A program made the translations under genes and the position numbers. Source: Leucobacter coleopterorum (GTDB taxonomy: Bacteria > Actinomycetota > Actinomycetes > Actinomycetales > Microbacteriaceae). From it: a stretch of 64,000 bases of DNA. Location: the NCBI RefSeq assembly GCF_011382985.1, contig NZ_CP049933.1:1612001-1676000 (forward strand), given 5' to 3'. Positions 48,830 to 60,008 of this stretch are shown here, one piece after another. Positions within the stretch are counted from its first letter, which is position 1; the number at the start of each line of letters is the position of its first letter. Below the pieces are notes generated by a model. The model was not told the origin of the DNA, did not search any database, and saw only the letters and a program-made list of their open reading frames with translations.

Positions 48830-50674
48830 TTAGCTCTCCTTTCCGTTGGCGCTGGGGGCCACAGTGCCGGAGGCCTCGGCGGCCTTACGTTCTGCAATAG
48901 TCTGACGGCGCTCCGCCTCGTGCTGGCTGCGGGCATTCTTTTTGCCCGCTCCCCTACTTGCGATCACGGGTTCACGGAACTGGGCACGACCACGGTAAAC
49001 GGCACCGAGGCTTCGCGGATCCAGGCCTGAGAACTTATGGCCCTCGCGGTAGAAGCGAGTACGTGCCAGCAGGGCCATCATTGGGTGTGTGAACAGTGCA
49101 ACGACTGCCACGTCAACCAGGGTCGTAAGACCAAGGGTAAAGGCGAAGCCCTTCACGTTACCGACGGCAACAATGTAGAGAATCACAGCAGCAAGGAAGT
49201 TCACGCCGTCAGAAGCAAGAACCGTTCGGAAGGCGCGCTTCCAACCGTTCTCAACAGCTCCCTCAATTGGGAAGCCATCACGAAGAGCATCTCGAACTCG
49301 CTCGAAGTAGACAATGAAGGAGTCAGCGGTGAAGCCAACGGCCACGATGATACCGGCGATACCCGCCAGCGACAATCGGTATCCCTGACGCCACGAGAAG
49401 AACGTGAGAAGCAGGTAGGTGAGGATTGCAGCAACCGCGAGAGAAGCAATTGTCAGGCTGCCAAGCGCGCGGTATTGGAAGAACGAGTACACAACAACGA
49501 GCAGCAGGCCGATAAGACCGGCAAGCAAACCCGCTTGCAACTGGTTTGAACCAAGCGTGGAAGAAATGTCTTCCTGGCTCTGCACGGTGAAGTCCATCGG
49601 AAGGGCACCGAACTTCAGCTGATCCGCGAGCGCCTTAGAGGACTCCTGAGTGAAATCACCGGAGATCGAAGGGCGACCGTCAAGAATCTGTCCCTGCATC
49701 GTGGGCGCAGAAAGCACCGAGCCGTCGAGCACAAACGCGAACTGATTGAATGGCTCCTGCGCACCGTAGAGGCGCGTGCTGATCTTGCCAAACTCCTTGG
49801 CACCCTTGTCGTTCATCGTGATCTGGACATTCCAGCCACCGGTCGTGTTACCACGGCTATCGGTGGCCTTCTGCGAAACAGCGTTTGTAATGACGTCACC
49901 GTTGAGCTCAACCGGCCCAAGAATGTACTTCAACGAACCCGTATCGTCACAGGTGATAAGCGGACGATCGGCAGGGGCATCGCGCGTATCAAGTGCGGTG
50001 TCAGAATCACAAGTGAAGTCGGCGAACTCCTGCTGAAGACCGGGCGTGAGCCACGCTTGGTCACCCGCCTCTTTAGGAAGCGGATCTGGATCGACACTTT
50101 CAGCCTTGGCTGCATCCTTAGTGTCTGCGGCCTTTGCGTCAGCCTTCGGCGTGTCCGTGGTCTTGGCGTCTGCTTCTTTGGAATCTGTCGTCTTTGCATC
50201 TGCTGAGCTGCCGTCTTTGGTGTCCGCTTTGGCGTTGTCAGCCTCAGCGTTCTCCGTGTCAGCTCCCGCAACACCCACACCAACAGCAAGCACGGGGCGG
50301 AAATCGAGCTTTGCAGAAGCCTCAATCCGCTGCAGCGTCTCCTTGTCTGCTTTGCCCGGGATGGCAACAGAAATGTTGCTTGATCCCTGTGTGGTGATCT
50401 CAGACTCCGACACACCCGCAGCGTCAACACGCTGGCGAATGATGGAAACAGCCTGCTGTAGCTGTTCCCCGCTCACGGCCTTGCCGTCAGTCTGCTCGGC
50501 CGCAAGCAGAATCTGTGTTCCGCCTTGCAAGTCGAGCGCGAGCTTGGGGGTCCAAGACGCATTCTCCTTGTCGAAGGTCACCCCAAGCGTGATGAGACCG
50601 ACAAGGCCAACAACTATGACCAAAAGGAAGATGAGGGAGCGACGAGCCCTCCGCACCGCAGGTGTGGACGCCAA
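48830..50674 (-). CDS. secD: Protein translocase subunit SecD
   Basis: 614 residues. TM1 at about 12-32, a large external P1 domain, then five helices from about 385 including the YFERVRDALRDG loop. LDLQGGTQILL and the FTADSFIVYFERVR region match SecD. Residues about 138-193 are a low-complexity insert of Ala/Asp/Lys/Thr repeats (KADAKAADTKDA style) inside P1. The C-terminal 60 residues are basic. TTG 50674 is used (MASTPAVRRARRSLIF); a GTG 15 nt further in is possible. A 69-bp gap separates it from yajC. Confidence 0.93.
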   Translation of the reverse strand: MASTPAVRRARRSLIFLLVIVVGLVGLITLGVTFDKENASWTPKLALDLQGGTQILLAAEQTDGKAVSGEQLQQAVSIIRQRVDAAGVSESEITTQGSSNISVAIPGKADKETLQRIEASAKLDFRPVLAVGVGVAGADTENAEADNAKADTKDGSSADAKTTDSKEADAKTTDTPKADAKAADTKDAAKAESVDPDPLPKEAGDQAWLTPGLQQEFADFTCDSDTALDTRDAPADRPLITCDDTGSLKYILGPVELNGDVITNAVSQKATDSRGNTTGGWNVQITMNDKGAKEFGKISTRLYGAQEPFNQFAFVLDGSVLSAPTMQGQILDGRPSISGDFTQESSKALADQLKFGALPMDFTVQSQEDISSTLGSNQLQAGLLAGLIGLLLVVVYSFFQYRALGSLTIASLAVAAILTYLLLTFFSWRQGYRLSLAGIAGIIVAVGFTADSFIVYFERVRDALRDGFPIEGAVENGWKRAFRTVLASDGVNFLAAVILYIVAVGNVKGFAFTLGLTTLVDVAVVALFTHPMMALLARTRFYREGHKFSGLDPRSLGAVYRGRAQFREPVIASRGAGKKNARSQHEAERRQTIAERKAAEASGTVAPSANGKES

Positions 50675-50743
50675 AACAGTACTGCTTTCTCTATATCGGT
50701 GAAGGCGAGCTAGGCCTCAATTGCACAAGCTCGCCGCAAGTGA

Positions 50744-51184
50744 TTACGCCTTAGGCGTCTGATCACTCTCGCCATCGGAATCGTTAACCTCGGCGTTCGA
50801 AGCGTCGGCTTTTGAAACGTCATTGGTGCTGTCTGAGCTTTCGGAGGCAATTCGTTCCCCGAAAGCGGGATCATCGTCAGGAGCCAGGTCGGGGCTCACA
50901 ACCGCATCTGCGGGCGCATCAACCGGAGTGACGATCTGAGAGATTGCGTTGCGGTGAACCACAAGCGTTGAAGAGCCGCTCTGAATAGTTGCGCGATTCT
51001 CTTCATCGTTTATCTCGACAACCGTGCCGTAGATGCCAGACTGAAGCATAATTTCAGCTCCGGGGCGCAGGCCTGACTGCAACTCCTGCATCGCTTTCTG
51101 ACGCTTCTTTCCGTTACGGAACATGAAGAAAATCAGCACGGCGATGAGGCCGAACATCAGGATAGTAATCGGATCCAGAGGCAC
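50744..51184 (-). CDS. yajC: Preprotein translocase subunit YajC
   Basis: 146 residues: N-terminal membrane helix (about 5-22), the YajC domain with RNGKKRQKAMQELQSGLRPGAEIMLQSGIYGTV in part, and an acidic C-terminal tail of about 60 residues rich in Asp/Ser. It is part of the SecDF-YajC holotranslocon. ATG 51184 has a GAAAGG site upstream. It is followed on the same strand by secD. Confidence 0.92.
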   Translation of the reverse strand: MPLDPITILMFGLIAVLIFFMFRNGKKRQKAMQELQSGLRPGAEIMLQSGIYGTVVEINDEENRATIQSGSSTLVVHRNAISQIVTPVDAPADAVVSPDLAPDDDPAFGERIASESSDSTNDVSKADASNAEVNDSDGESDQTPKA

Positions 51185-51304
51185 AGTAGACCTTTCAATG
51201 GGCGAGCAAGATCATGCACATAGCGCGCATAGACTCTGCCACCTTACCGTGTCGCGGCTGAAAATAGGGTGCCGAGACTGCGAGTCTCGCGAGGTTTCTG
51301 TGCC

Positions 51305-52291
51305 TCACTTGTGTGCACTAATGTGATCCCAACCCAATTGAGTCGCCACACGCCCTCGTGGAGTTCGCGTGAGAAGCCCCGCACGCACAAGAAAAGGCTC
51401 AACAACCGACTCAATTGTCTCAGCTTCTTCACCAACGGAAACTGCGAGTGTAGAGAGCCCAACCGGCCCACCATTGAACCGCTGAATCACAGCGCGAAGC
51501 ACCTCGCGGTCGAGCCGATCAAGACCGTGTTTATCGACGTCATAAAGAGTCAGTGCCGCCTCAACACTTGCGGTGTCTGCCACCATCTCGTGCACCAGGC
51601 TGTAATCCCGCACTCTTCGCAGCAAACGATTCGCAATACGGGGCGTGCCTCGAGAGCGGCCTGCGATCTCTTCAATACCCTGCTCGGAGATGTCAAAATT
51701 TAGCAGGCGGGCCGCACGCCTCACCACACTCGCGAGCTCATCCTCCGAATAAAACTCAAGGTGAGCGGTGAAGCCAAATCGGTCGCGCAGTGGGTTAGGG
51801 AGCAGACCCGCACGAGTGGTCGCCCCCACGAGAGTAAAGGGCGCCAGTTCAAGCGGCACGGATGTTGCTCCGGCCCCCTTGCCGACCATGATGTCGACCT
51901 TAAAGTCTTCCATCGCGAGGTAGAGCATCTCTTCTGCACTGCGAGCCATGCGATGGATCTCATCCACGAACAGGACCTCACCCGGGGTCAAAGCAGAGAG
52001 CACGGCCGCTAAGTCACCGGCGTGCTGGATGGCCGGGCCGGAAGTTTGATGCAGCGGCTTATCAAGCTCGGTTGCCACGATCATCGAGAGAGTTGTTTTG
52101 CCAAGCCCGGGTGGACCAGCAAGCAGAATGTGATCTGGAGCAACCCCGCGCATAGTTGCAGCACTGAGCAGCAAGTTCATCTGGCTGCGCACCTTGAACT
52201 GACCGACAAACTCGTCGAGCGTTCCGGGACGCAGCGCCCCTTCGTAACCAATCTCTGACGGAGAGGCCTGAGGCGACAATTCCCCCGTCAT
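51305..52291 (-). CDS. ruvB: Holliday junction helicase RuvB
   Basis: AAA+ motor that drives branch migration with RuvA. 328 residues: Walker [12 protein letters not shown], Walker [10 protein letters not shown], sensor ATTRAGLL, C-terminal winged helix with [12 protein letters not shown] 52291 overlaps the ruvA stop by 4 nt. Confidence 0.97.
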   Translation of the reverse strand: MTGELSPQASPSEIGYEGALRPGTLDEFVGQFKVRSQMNLLLSAATMRGVAPDHILLAGPPGLGKTTLSMIVATELDKPLHQTSGPAIQHAGDLAAVLSALTPGEVLFVDEIHRMARSAEEMLYLAMEDFKVDIMVGKGAGATSVPLELAPFTLVGATTRAGLLPNPLRDRFGFTAHLEFYSEDELASVVRRAARLLNFDISEQGIEEIAGRSRGTPRIANRLLRRVRDYSLVHEMVADTASVEAALTLYDVDKHGLDRLDREVLRAVIQRFNGGPVGLSTLAVSVGEEAETIESVVEPFLVRAGLLTRTPRGRVATQLGWDHISAHK

Positions 52292-52917
52292 CGACTGCTC
52301 CGACCACTCGGTCGAGCGTTCTGCAGCAGCGCAAGCGCGGCACGCAAGAGAGCCGCGCTCTCAACCGACGCACCCGCGGCGCGCGCATCCTGAACCGCCT
52401 GCCATGCCTCGGACTCACCCCAGCCGAGCCCAACAAGGCCGTCGCGCACGGCCTCAGCTGCAACAGATTCGGGATCGGATGTCGCGCTCACGTCTATGGT
52501 CGAATCGGCAAGGCTCAGCTCCCTCAGTTTACCCGCGAGCGAAACTGTCAAAAGTTTCGCGGTCTTTGGACCTATGCCTGAAACCTTCTGAAAAGGTTTC
52601 GCATCTTCGTTTGCCACCGCACGCACGATCTCAGCTGGGGTCAGGCTAGAAAGCACACCAAGAGCGCTGCGAGGGCCAACACCCGAGACAGCAATAAGGT
52701 GACCAAACACTGTCAGTTCGTCTTCCGTAGAAAACCCGAACAGCGTAAGCGCATCTTCGCGCACGACCAGCCAGGTGTGCAGAAACAGGGTTTCTCCGGT
52801 GCAGGCCTGCGCTACACGACCGCTCGGAATCTCAACACGCAAGCCGATCCCGCCCACACCAATTACTGCCCAGCCGGCTCCCGCAGAGAGCACCTCACCA
52901 TGTATCGAAGCAATCAC
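52288..52917 (-). CDS. ruvA: Holliday junction-binding protein RuvA
   Basis: Tetrameric four-way-junction binder, 209 residues: N-terminal OB domain ([13 protein letters not shown]), tandem HhH motifs ([14 protein letters not shown] and [10 protein letters not shown]), flexible linker and the RuvB-contacting domain III. GTG 52917 follows TAGGCT by 6 nt, a leaderless start. The usual upstream partner ruvC is not present in the gap before leuA. Confidence 0.95.
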   Translation of the reverse strand: MIASIHGEVLSAGAGWAVIGVGGIGLRVEIPSGRVAQACTGETLFLHTWLVVREDALTLFGFSTEDELTVFGHLIAVSGVGPRSALGVLSSLTPAEIVRAVANEDAKPFQKVSGIGPKTAKLLTVSLAGKLRELSLADSTIDVSATSDPESVAAEAVRDGLVGLGWGESEAWQAVQDARAAGASVESAALLRAALALLQNARPSGRSSR

Positions 52918-52923
52918 ACGCTT

Positions 52924-52986
52924 AGCCTAGATTGCACCACCGACATTGGCGGACTCGCCACACCGTTCATTCGAAGATATCTACGA
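52924..52986 (-). promoter_or_regulatory. ruvA promoter with possible LexA box
   Basis: TAGGCT (52929-52924) lies 6 nt before GTG 52917. Upstream, a near-palindrome at 52971-52986 (TCGAA, 6 nt, TACGA) resembles the actinobacterial SOS box TCGAA(N6)TTCGA with one mismatch in the right half. ruvAB are SOS genes in many bacteria. The rest of 52987-53136 shows no gene. Confidence 0.45.
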
Positions 52987-53136
52987 ACAAATGGGGGTGC
53001 GCAAGATGCCAGTCAAGCGATGGCGCTACCCACGAGCGCAGAACCCTCGTCCCCATAAGGGAGCCCATGGAGTAACGGCCAGGTTGCTCGCAAACCTCGG
53101 GACTACCAAGTAGCGAGCACCCGGACCTTCCAAGAA

Positions 53137-54968
<1,832 letters not shown>

Positions 54969-54984
<16 letters not shown>

Positions 54985-55013
54985 CAGCTAAGGAGAAGCG
55001 AGCCGAACAGCAT
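54969..55013 (-). CDS. leuL: leuA leader peptide (14 residues)
   Basis: ATG 55013 opens a 14-residue peptide, MLFGSLLLSCRDES, ending TAG at 54971-54969. Four of 14 codons are leucine, three in a row at positions 6-8, directly before RNA segment 1. TATAGT (55025-55020) lies 6 nt upstream, so the transcript would start at this ATG. Leader-peptide control of leuA has been proposed for actinobacteria; the symbol leuL is by analogy. Confidence 0.7.
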
Positions 55014-55019
55014 GAAGTC

Positions 55020-55025
55020 ACTATA
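55020..55025 (-). promoter_or_regulatory. -10 box of the leuA leader
   Basis: TATAGT on the minus strand, 6 nt before the leader-peptide ATG. No clear -35 box. It is divergent from the TAGGGT that precedes the DUF2207 gene. Confidence 0.55.
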
Positions 55026-55068
55026 CCACTGGCTTGGATACTTGCCCGAACTCACCTCCAGGCAACGA

Positions 55069-55074
55069 TAGGGT
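55069..55074 (+). promoter_or_regulatory. -10 box TAGGGT before the DUF2207 gene
   Basis: TAGGGT is followed by 7 nt and ATG 55082. No ribosome-binding site is evident, so this is another probable leaderless start, back-to-back with the leuA promoter. Confidence 0.45.
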
Positions 55075-55081
55075 TACAAAC

Positions 55082-56873
55082 ATGGGCAAGATTGCGAGAA
55101 TACTCCTTGGCACCATGGCATCACTCACGCTCCTATTTGCGCCCTTCACCGCCCTCACCCCAGCTCAGGCCGACACAAGCGACTTCAGCTACGACAGCTG
55201 GCACGTCGACTATCAACTCGACACTGACGAGGACGGTCGCTCAATAACTCGAGTTACGGAGACGCTCGTGGCTCACTTCCCCGACTTTGACCAGAACCGC
55301 GGGCTCGTGCGGGGTCTCCCGGTTGACTACGAAAACGCTTCCACGGATCCCCGCGACTTTAGCGTTACCGATCTCACCGGAACTCCGATCCCTTTTGAAC
55401 TTGAAACTGGCGACGGCTTCATTGCGGTTCTCACCGGCAATGATGACTTTGTTCATGGCGTTCAAGGCTACGTCATCAGTTACACCCTCAGTGACACGAT
55501 CCTGGCGCGAGACGACGGCTCCGCCGACGAGTTCTACTGGGACCTCGTTGATTCTGAACACCTTCAACCGATCAAGCAGTTCACCGCAAGCATTTCCTTC
55601 TCTCCGAAACTCGCCTCGAAGCTGAACGGTAACTCACGGTGTTACATCGGTGCGGCAGGGTCCACCGATGAGTGCGAAATGACGCGCAATGAAGCTGGTC
55701 CGGCGTTCAGTGTCCCCGCGATCCAACTCGCACCCAAGCAGGGTGTGACCGTTGCCATTGGCTTTGAACCGGGTACTGTTGTGCAGCCGGATTCACGCAT
55801 TCCCAACTTCGCTCTCGACACGCTGCCCTCTTTATCGGAGGCGCGGCAATTGCAACTGGTTTGGCCAGCGGGATCGCCGTTTTTCGCTACCACAGGAAAC
55901 GGCGTGTTGGGCGCGGTGTGGTCGTGGCGCAGTACGAGGTTCCGGCATCTCTACCACCGCTGCTTGCTGCACCCATCGTGGGCTCTATGACCTCGGCTGC
56001 ATCAGTGCCCGCCGAGTTCGTACACCTCGCGGTGAGCGGAGTAATCCGTATTGAAGAATCAGAAGCCACTTGGAGACCAAGACCCACTATCCGGCTCATG
56101 GATCTCACCCGCTGTGGGACCAACTCGACACAAAAACTGCGCAGGACCTATTTCCAGCCCAGACTGTTGGAGAGATCCTTGAGATTCCGCGGAAGAGTCA
56201 GAGCTTTGCCCGCCGCATGACTGCACTGAAGCAGATCGGCGTGGACCAAGCAATTTCGCGCGGTTACCTCGAAAAAGCTGCGAACCCCGTGGCTCGAAAA
56301 CTCGGCCTCGTCACCCTCGGACTTGCCGCGGTGCTGATTGCATTTTCGGCCTTCGGGTTCGTGTCGCGTAACTCAGCAACGCCGTTCATCAGTGTCTTTA
56401 TTGCCGCGCTCGCGCTCCTTCTCGGCATCATCGGCGTCAGTAAACAACGTGTCCATACTCAACTCGGAGCAGAGACTCGCGAGCATCTCGAGGGAGTGCG
56501 TGAGTTTATCCGCGTCGCTGAGGCCGATCGCATAAGGGCGCTGCAGTCCTACGAGGGTGCTGAGCGTTTGCAGGACGGCAGCATCAATGTCATCAACCTG
56601 TACGAAAAGCTGCTCCCCTACGCGATGCTCTTTGGCTTGGAGAAGCAATGGAGCAAAACCCTCGAGACCAGATATCAGGAAAACCCCGGTTATGTTCCCT
56701 ACTGGTACCCAGCCGTTGGCCTGCACGGAATCTCAAGCTTTAACAGCACGATCTCAGAGTTCACCCGTTCGCTCGCCTCCTCAGCGAGCTACACCTCCAG
56801 CAGCTCAGGAGGATCCTCGGGTGGTGGCTTCTCCGGAGGTGGCGGTGGCGGTGGCTTCTCAGGCGGTCGCTAG
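55082..56873 (+). CDS. DUF2207 membrane protein, two frameshifts
   Basis: About 597 residues after repair. A signal peptide (cleavage after TPAQA, about residue 31) precedes a DUF2207 domain outside the membrane. Membrane helices follow: one at the first break (LFIGGAAIATGLASGIAVF) and two around 56311-56445. The C-terminus is a Gly/Ser-rich tail (GGGFSGGGGGGGFSGGR). Breaks are at CCC 55826-55828 and TT 56070-56071; one base at each restores the family pattern. Function is unknown. The stop overlaps the end of the convergent gene by 4 nt. Confidence 0.82.
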
Positions 56874-57244
56874 TTGCGCGGCCGGTACTGAGCACTTCCA
56901 AAGCCGAGAACCATGTAGCCGATAAACGGCAGCAGCCACAGCAGGAAGAACGCAAAAGCGCCGCCCTTTCCGAAGCGTTGAGCCACACGCACGGCCATGA
57001 CGATCGAGAAGATGAAGTTGACGATCGGAATGAGATACAGCAGCGTCATCCAAGCTGAGTAACCGGCAACCTTCACCAGAATAAAGGTGTTCACAATCGG
57101 AATGATCGCAAGAATGCCCGGGTAACCAGCTTTGGTGAAGACTCGCCACAGCGCAATCGCCATGACGACGTAAACGGCAATCGCAAAGACACCGTAGGTT
57201 TGAAACAACGTTGTGAGTTGCGCCTGATCTGTGATGTAGTCCAT
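56870..57244 (-). CDS. DUF5684-type small membrane protein
   Basis: 124 residues, four hydrophobic helices (about 14-34, 44-60, 65-83, 94-114) with the GYPGILAIIPIVNTF and LIPIVNFIFSIVMAVRVAQRFGKG repeats typical of DUF5684. Function unknown. ATG 57244 is preceded by TAGAAT at 6 nt (57256-57251), a leaderless start. It is convergent with the DUF2207 gene. Confidence 0.8.
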   Translation of the reverse strand: MDYITDQAQLTTLFQTYGVFAIAVYVVMAIALWRVFTKAGYPGILAIIPIVNTFILVKVAGYSAWMTLLYLIPIVNFIFSIVMAVRVAQRFGKGGAFAFFLLWLLPFIGYMVLGFGSAQYRPRN

Positions 57245-57304
57245 GCCCAGATTCTAGCCACCTCAGCAAGGTGCTGCACAGGGCTTGACGCGAACAAGAC
57301 CAGT

Positions 57305-58216
57305 CTAGAAACCCAGCTTGCCGAGGGCCTTCGAGTCGCGTTGCCATTCCTTGAGCACCTTCACACGGAGCGAAAGGTATACCCGACGCCCAAGTAGCGC
57401 CTCGATCTCGTGACGTGCTTTCTCCCCCACATCGCGCAGGCGCGAGCCACCCTTTCCGATCACAATGCCCTTCTGGCTGTCGCGCTCTACGTAGATCGAC
57501 GCATACAGTTCGAGAAGACCGTCGTCACGCACCTCGCGATCGTCAACCGTTGCCGCCAGTGAGTGCGGCAGTTCTTCGCGCGCGCCTTCAAGAGCTGCCT
57601 CGCGGATCAGCTCCGCGATTCGGTCGTCTTCGCTCTCGTCGGTGGTTTGCTCTGCGTCGTAGAGTGGCGGAGAAACCGGCATCAGCCTGAGCAGCACATC
57701 TGAGAGAACGTCAAGCTGCTCCTGCGTGACCGCAGAGATCGGCACGACCGCATCCCACTCGCGCAGCGTGCCGAGTCTCGTGAGTTGGTCAATAATCTCT
57801 GATTTTGAGGCCTCATCGACCTTCGTGAGAATCGCGACCTTCTTGGCGCGCGGAAAGTCGTCGAGCCGCTCATTGATAAATCGATCTCCAGGCCCGAGCT
57901 TCTCGTTCGCGGGGACGCAGAAACCGATCACGTCGACATCTCCAAGGGTCGCTTCCACGAGAGCATTCAATCGTTCACCGAGCAGAGTGCGAGGGCGATG
58001 GATGCCGGGCGTATCAACAATAATCAGCTGCCCGTCAGGTCTGTGCGCGATTCCACGGATAGCACGTCTTGTGGTCTGCGGCTTTGGGCTCGTGATGGCG
58101 ATCTTTTCACCGACCAGCGCATTCGTGAGTGTCGATTTACCGACGTTGGGGCGCCCGACGAATGATACAAATCCAGCACGGAAGTCATTGTTCCCGGGCT
58201 CTGTGTGGTCTGTCAT
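57305..58216 (-). CDS. era: GTPase Era
   Basis: Essential GTPase that binds the 16S rRNA 3' end during 30S assembly. 303 residues: G1 GRPNVGKST near residue 21, G3 DTPG, G4 TKVD, and a C-terminal KH domain with GKGGSRLRDVG. ATG 58216 overlaps the preceding stop by 4 nt; last gene of the hrcA-to-era run. Confidence 0.96.
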   Translation of the reverse strand: MTDHTEPGNNDFRAGFVSFVGRPNVGKSTLTNALVGEKIAITSPKPQTTRRAIRGIAHRPDGQLIIVDTPGIHRPRTLLGERLNALVEATLGDVDVIGFCVPANEKLGPGDRFINERLDDFPRAKKVAILTKVDEASKSEIIDQLTRLGTLREWDAVVPISAVTQEQLDVLSDVLLRLMPVSPPLYDAEQTTDESEDDRIAELIREAALEGAREELPHSLAATVDDREVRDDGLLELYASIYVERDSQKGIVIGKGGSRLRDVGEKARHEIEALLGRRVYLSLRVKVLKEWQRDSKALGKLGF

Positions 58217-59550
58217 GATTCGTCCTCTTTCTTGCCTAGCGTTTGAGAGTTGTCTTCCTTCTCAACCGCGTCAGTTTTTTCGTTACCGATCCAGCGGGCT
58301 CGCGCCGTGAGTAGTCGCTGGCGACGCCGCTCAGTTTCGACAGCGGTGAGCTCAACCCCTGCGACAACCACGGTGTCTTCTGGCTCAGGAAGCCTTCCCA
58401 GATGTTTCGCCACCAATCCGCCCACGGTGTCAACCTCGTCGTCATCGAGCTCGATTCCAAAGAGCTCACCGAGCTCTTCAACCCCGAGCCTGGCACTCAC
58501 GAGGAACGAACCATCACCCTGGGGAGTCACTTCTAACTCTTCACGGTCGTGTTCGTCGTTAATCTCGCCGAGCAACTCTTCAATGAGGTCTTCCAGCGTC
58601 ACGAGACCCGAGATACCGCCGTACTCGTCAACGACGAGCGCCAGGTGATTCGATTCGCTCTGCATGCGCCGCAACAGCTTGTCTGCTCGCTGTACCTCAG
58701 GCACAAAGATTGCCGGTTTCATAATGCGGGTCACACGCGAGCTATCAACCTCGTCTGCGCGCCGCAGCATGAACTTACTCGCGTCGCGCAGGTAAGCGAT
58801 CCCCGCCACATCATCGATGTCTCCACCAACTACCGGAATGCGGGAGTGCCGCGAAGCAAGCATCTGTTCAAGCGCTTCACGCACACTCGATTCGCTGCTG
58901 ATAGTAACCATGTCGATGCGAGGCACCATCACTTCTCGCACCAGGGTGTCACCAAACTCAACGAGCGAATGGATGTAGTCGCGGTCGTCGCTCTCGAGTA
59001 GTGACTGCTCTGCGGCCTGATCTACCATCGAGAGCAGCTGCTGCTCATCGCGGATGCGGGCACCGCCGCTGCTGCGCCCGGGGGTCACTCGATTGCTGAT
59101 CCGAATGAGCGAAGTTGCCACGGGGCCGAGGATCAGGCGCAGCGCACGCATAGTGGGCGCTGCAAAGCGAATCACAGCATCAGGGTGGTGGGTTCCTACC
59201 GTGCGCGGGCTTGATCCCACCAGAGCGAACGTAATGGCCGTCATGACGAGTGTCGCAATCACGAGTTCAAGCCAGAGTTCGTCGAGGGAATACGCCAGCA
59301 CGAGCGTGATCAATACGGCGGCAAGGGTCTCGGTAAACACCCTCGCAAAGCTGAGAGCATTGAGGTGCGCGGCCTCGTCTTCCGCGATCGCGCGGATCGC
59401 CTTACCGCGGCGAGGGGAATCTTCAGCGAGCCCTAGCAGTTCGGCACGCGAGCGCACCCCAAAGGCGGCGTCCGCAGCGGCCAGAAGGCCCGCTACACCG
59501 AGCAGAATGAGCGCTGCCACGAGAAACAGCGCGATGACTACTCCACTCAC
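58213..59550 (-). CDS. CNNM/CBS/CorC family membrane protein
   Basis: 445 residues: N-terminal CNNM (DUF21) membrane domain with about four helices up to residue 155, a CBS pair (about 205-325), and a C-terminal CorC/HlyC domain. Often called hemolysin-like; relatives are implicated in Mg/Co efflux. It overlaps ybeY and era by 4 nt each. Position between ybeY and era is standard for actinobacteria. Confidence 0.9.
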   Translation of the reverse strand: MSGVVIALFLVAALILLGVAGLLAAADAAFGVRSRAELLGLAEDSPRRGKAIRAIAEDEAAHLNALSFARVFTETLAAVLITLVLAYSLDELWLELVIATLVMTAITFALVGSSPRTVGTHHPDAVIRFAAPTMRALRLILGPVATSLIRISNRVTPGRSSGGARIRDEQQLLSMVDQAAEQSLLESDDRDYIHSLVEFGDTLVREVMVPRIDMVTISSESSVREALEQMLASRHSRIPVVGGDIDDVAGIAYLRDASKFMLRRADEVDSSRVTRIMKPAIFVPEVQRADKLLRRMQSESNHLALVVDEYGGISGLVTLEDLIEELLGEINDEHDREELEVTPQGDGSFLVSARLGVEELGELFGIELDDDEVDTVGGLVAKHLGRLPEPEDTVVVAGVELTAVETERRRQRLLTARARWIGNEKTDAVEKEDNSQTLGKKEDES

Positions 59551-60008
59551 TGTTTTCGCTCGCGCATGGCAAACGAAAGCAGGAGATCGCGCTGCAACCC
59601 AAACATCTCCGCTTCTTCTTCTGGAGTCGCGTGGTCGAAGCCCAGCAGATGCAGCATGCCGTGTGTCAGCAGCACCGACACCTCTTGAGGCAGGTCGTGT
59701 CCGGCTGCCTCAGCCTGCACCTCAGCGACCTGCGGGCAGACAACAACGTCTCCGAGTAGACCTGCTGGAGTCTGCGCATCTGCACGTCCTGGCCGCAGCT
59801 CATCCATGGGAAAGCTCAGAACATCGGTGGGGCCGGGCTCGTTCATCCATTGCACGTGCAACTGCTCGATCGCAGCCTCATCGACCAGCATGACACCCAG
59901 CTCAGTGTCGGGGTGCACGTGCAATGATTCCAGCACAAACGCGGCGAGGCGCTGCAGTCGGCCTTCTTCTACCTCAATGCCCGACTCGTTGTTGATCTCC
60001 ACACTCAC
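59547..60008 (-). CDS. ybeY: Endoribonuclease YbeY
   Basis: Zinc endoribonuclease in 16S rRNA 3' processing and ribosome quality control. 153 residues with the three-His zinc site in HGMLHLLGFDH and the family DVLSFPMDE strand. It overlaps phoH by 4 nt. Confidence 0.95.
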   Translation of the reverse strand: MSVEINNESGIEVEEGRLQRLAAFVLESLHVHPDTELGVMLVDEAAIEQLHVQWMNEPGPTDVLSFPMDELRPGRADAQTPAGLLGDVVVCPQVAEVQAEAAGHDLPQEVSVLLTHGMLHLLGFDHATPEEEAEMFGLQRDLLLSFAMRERKQ

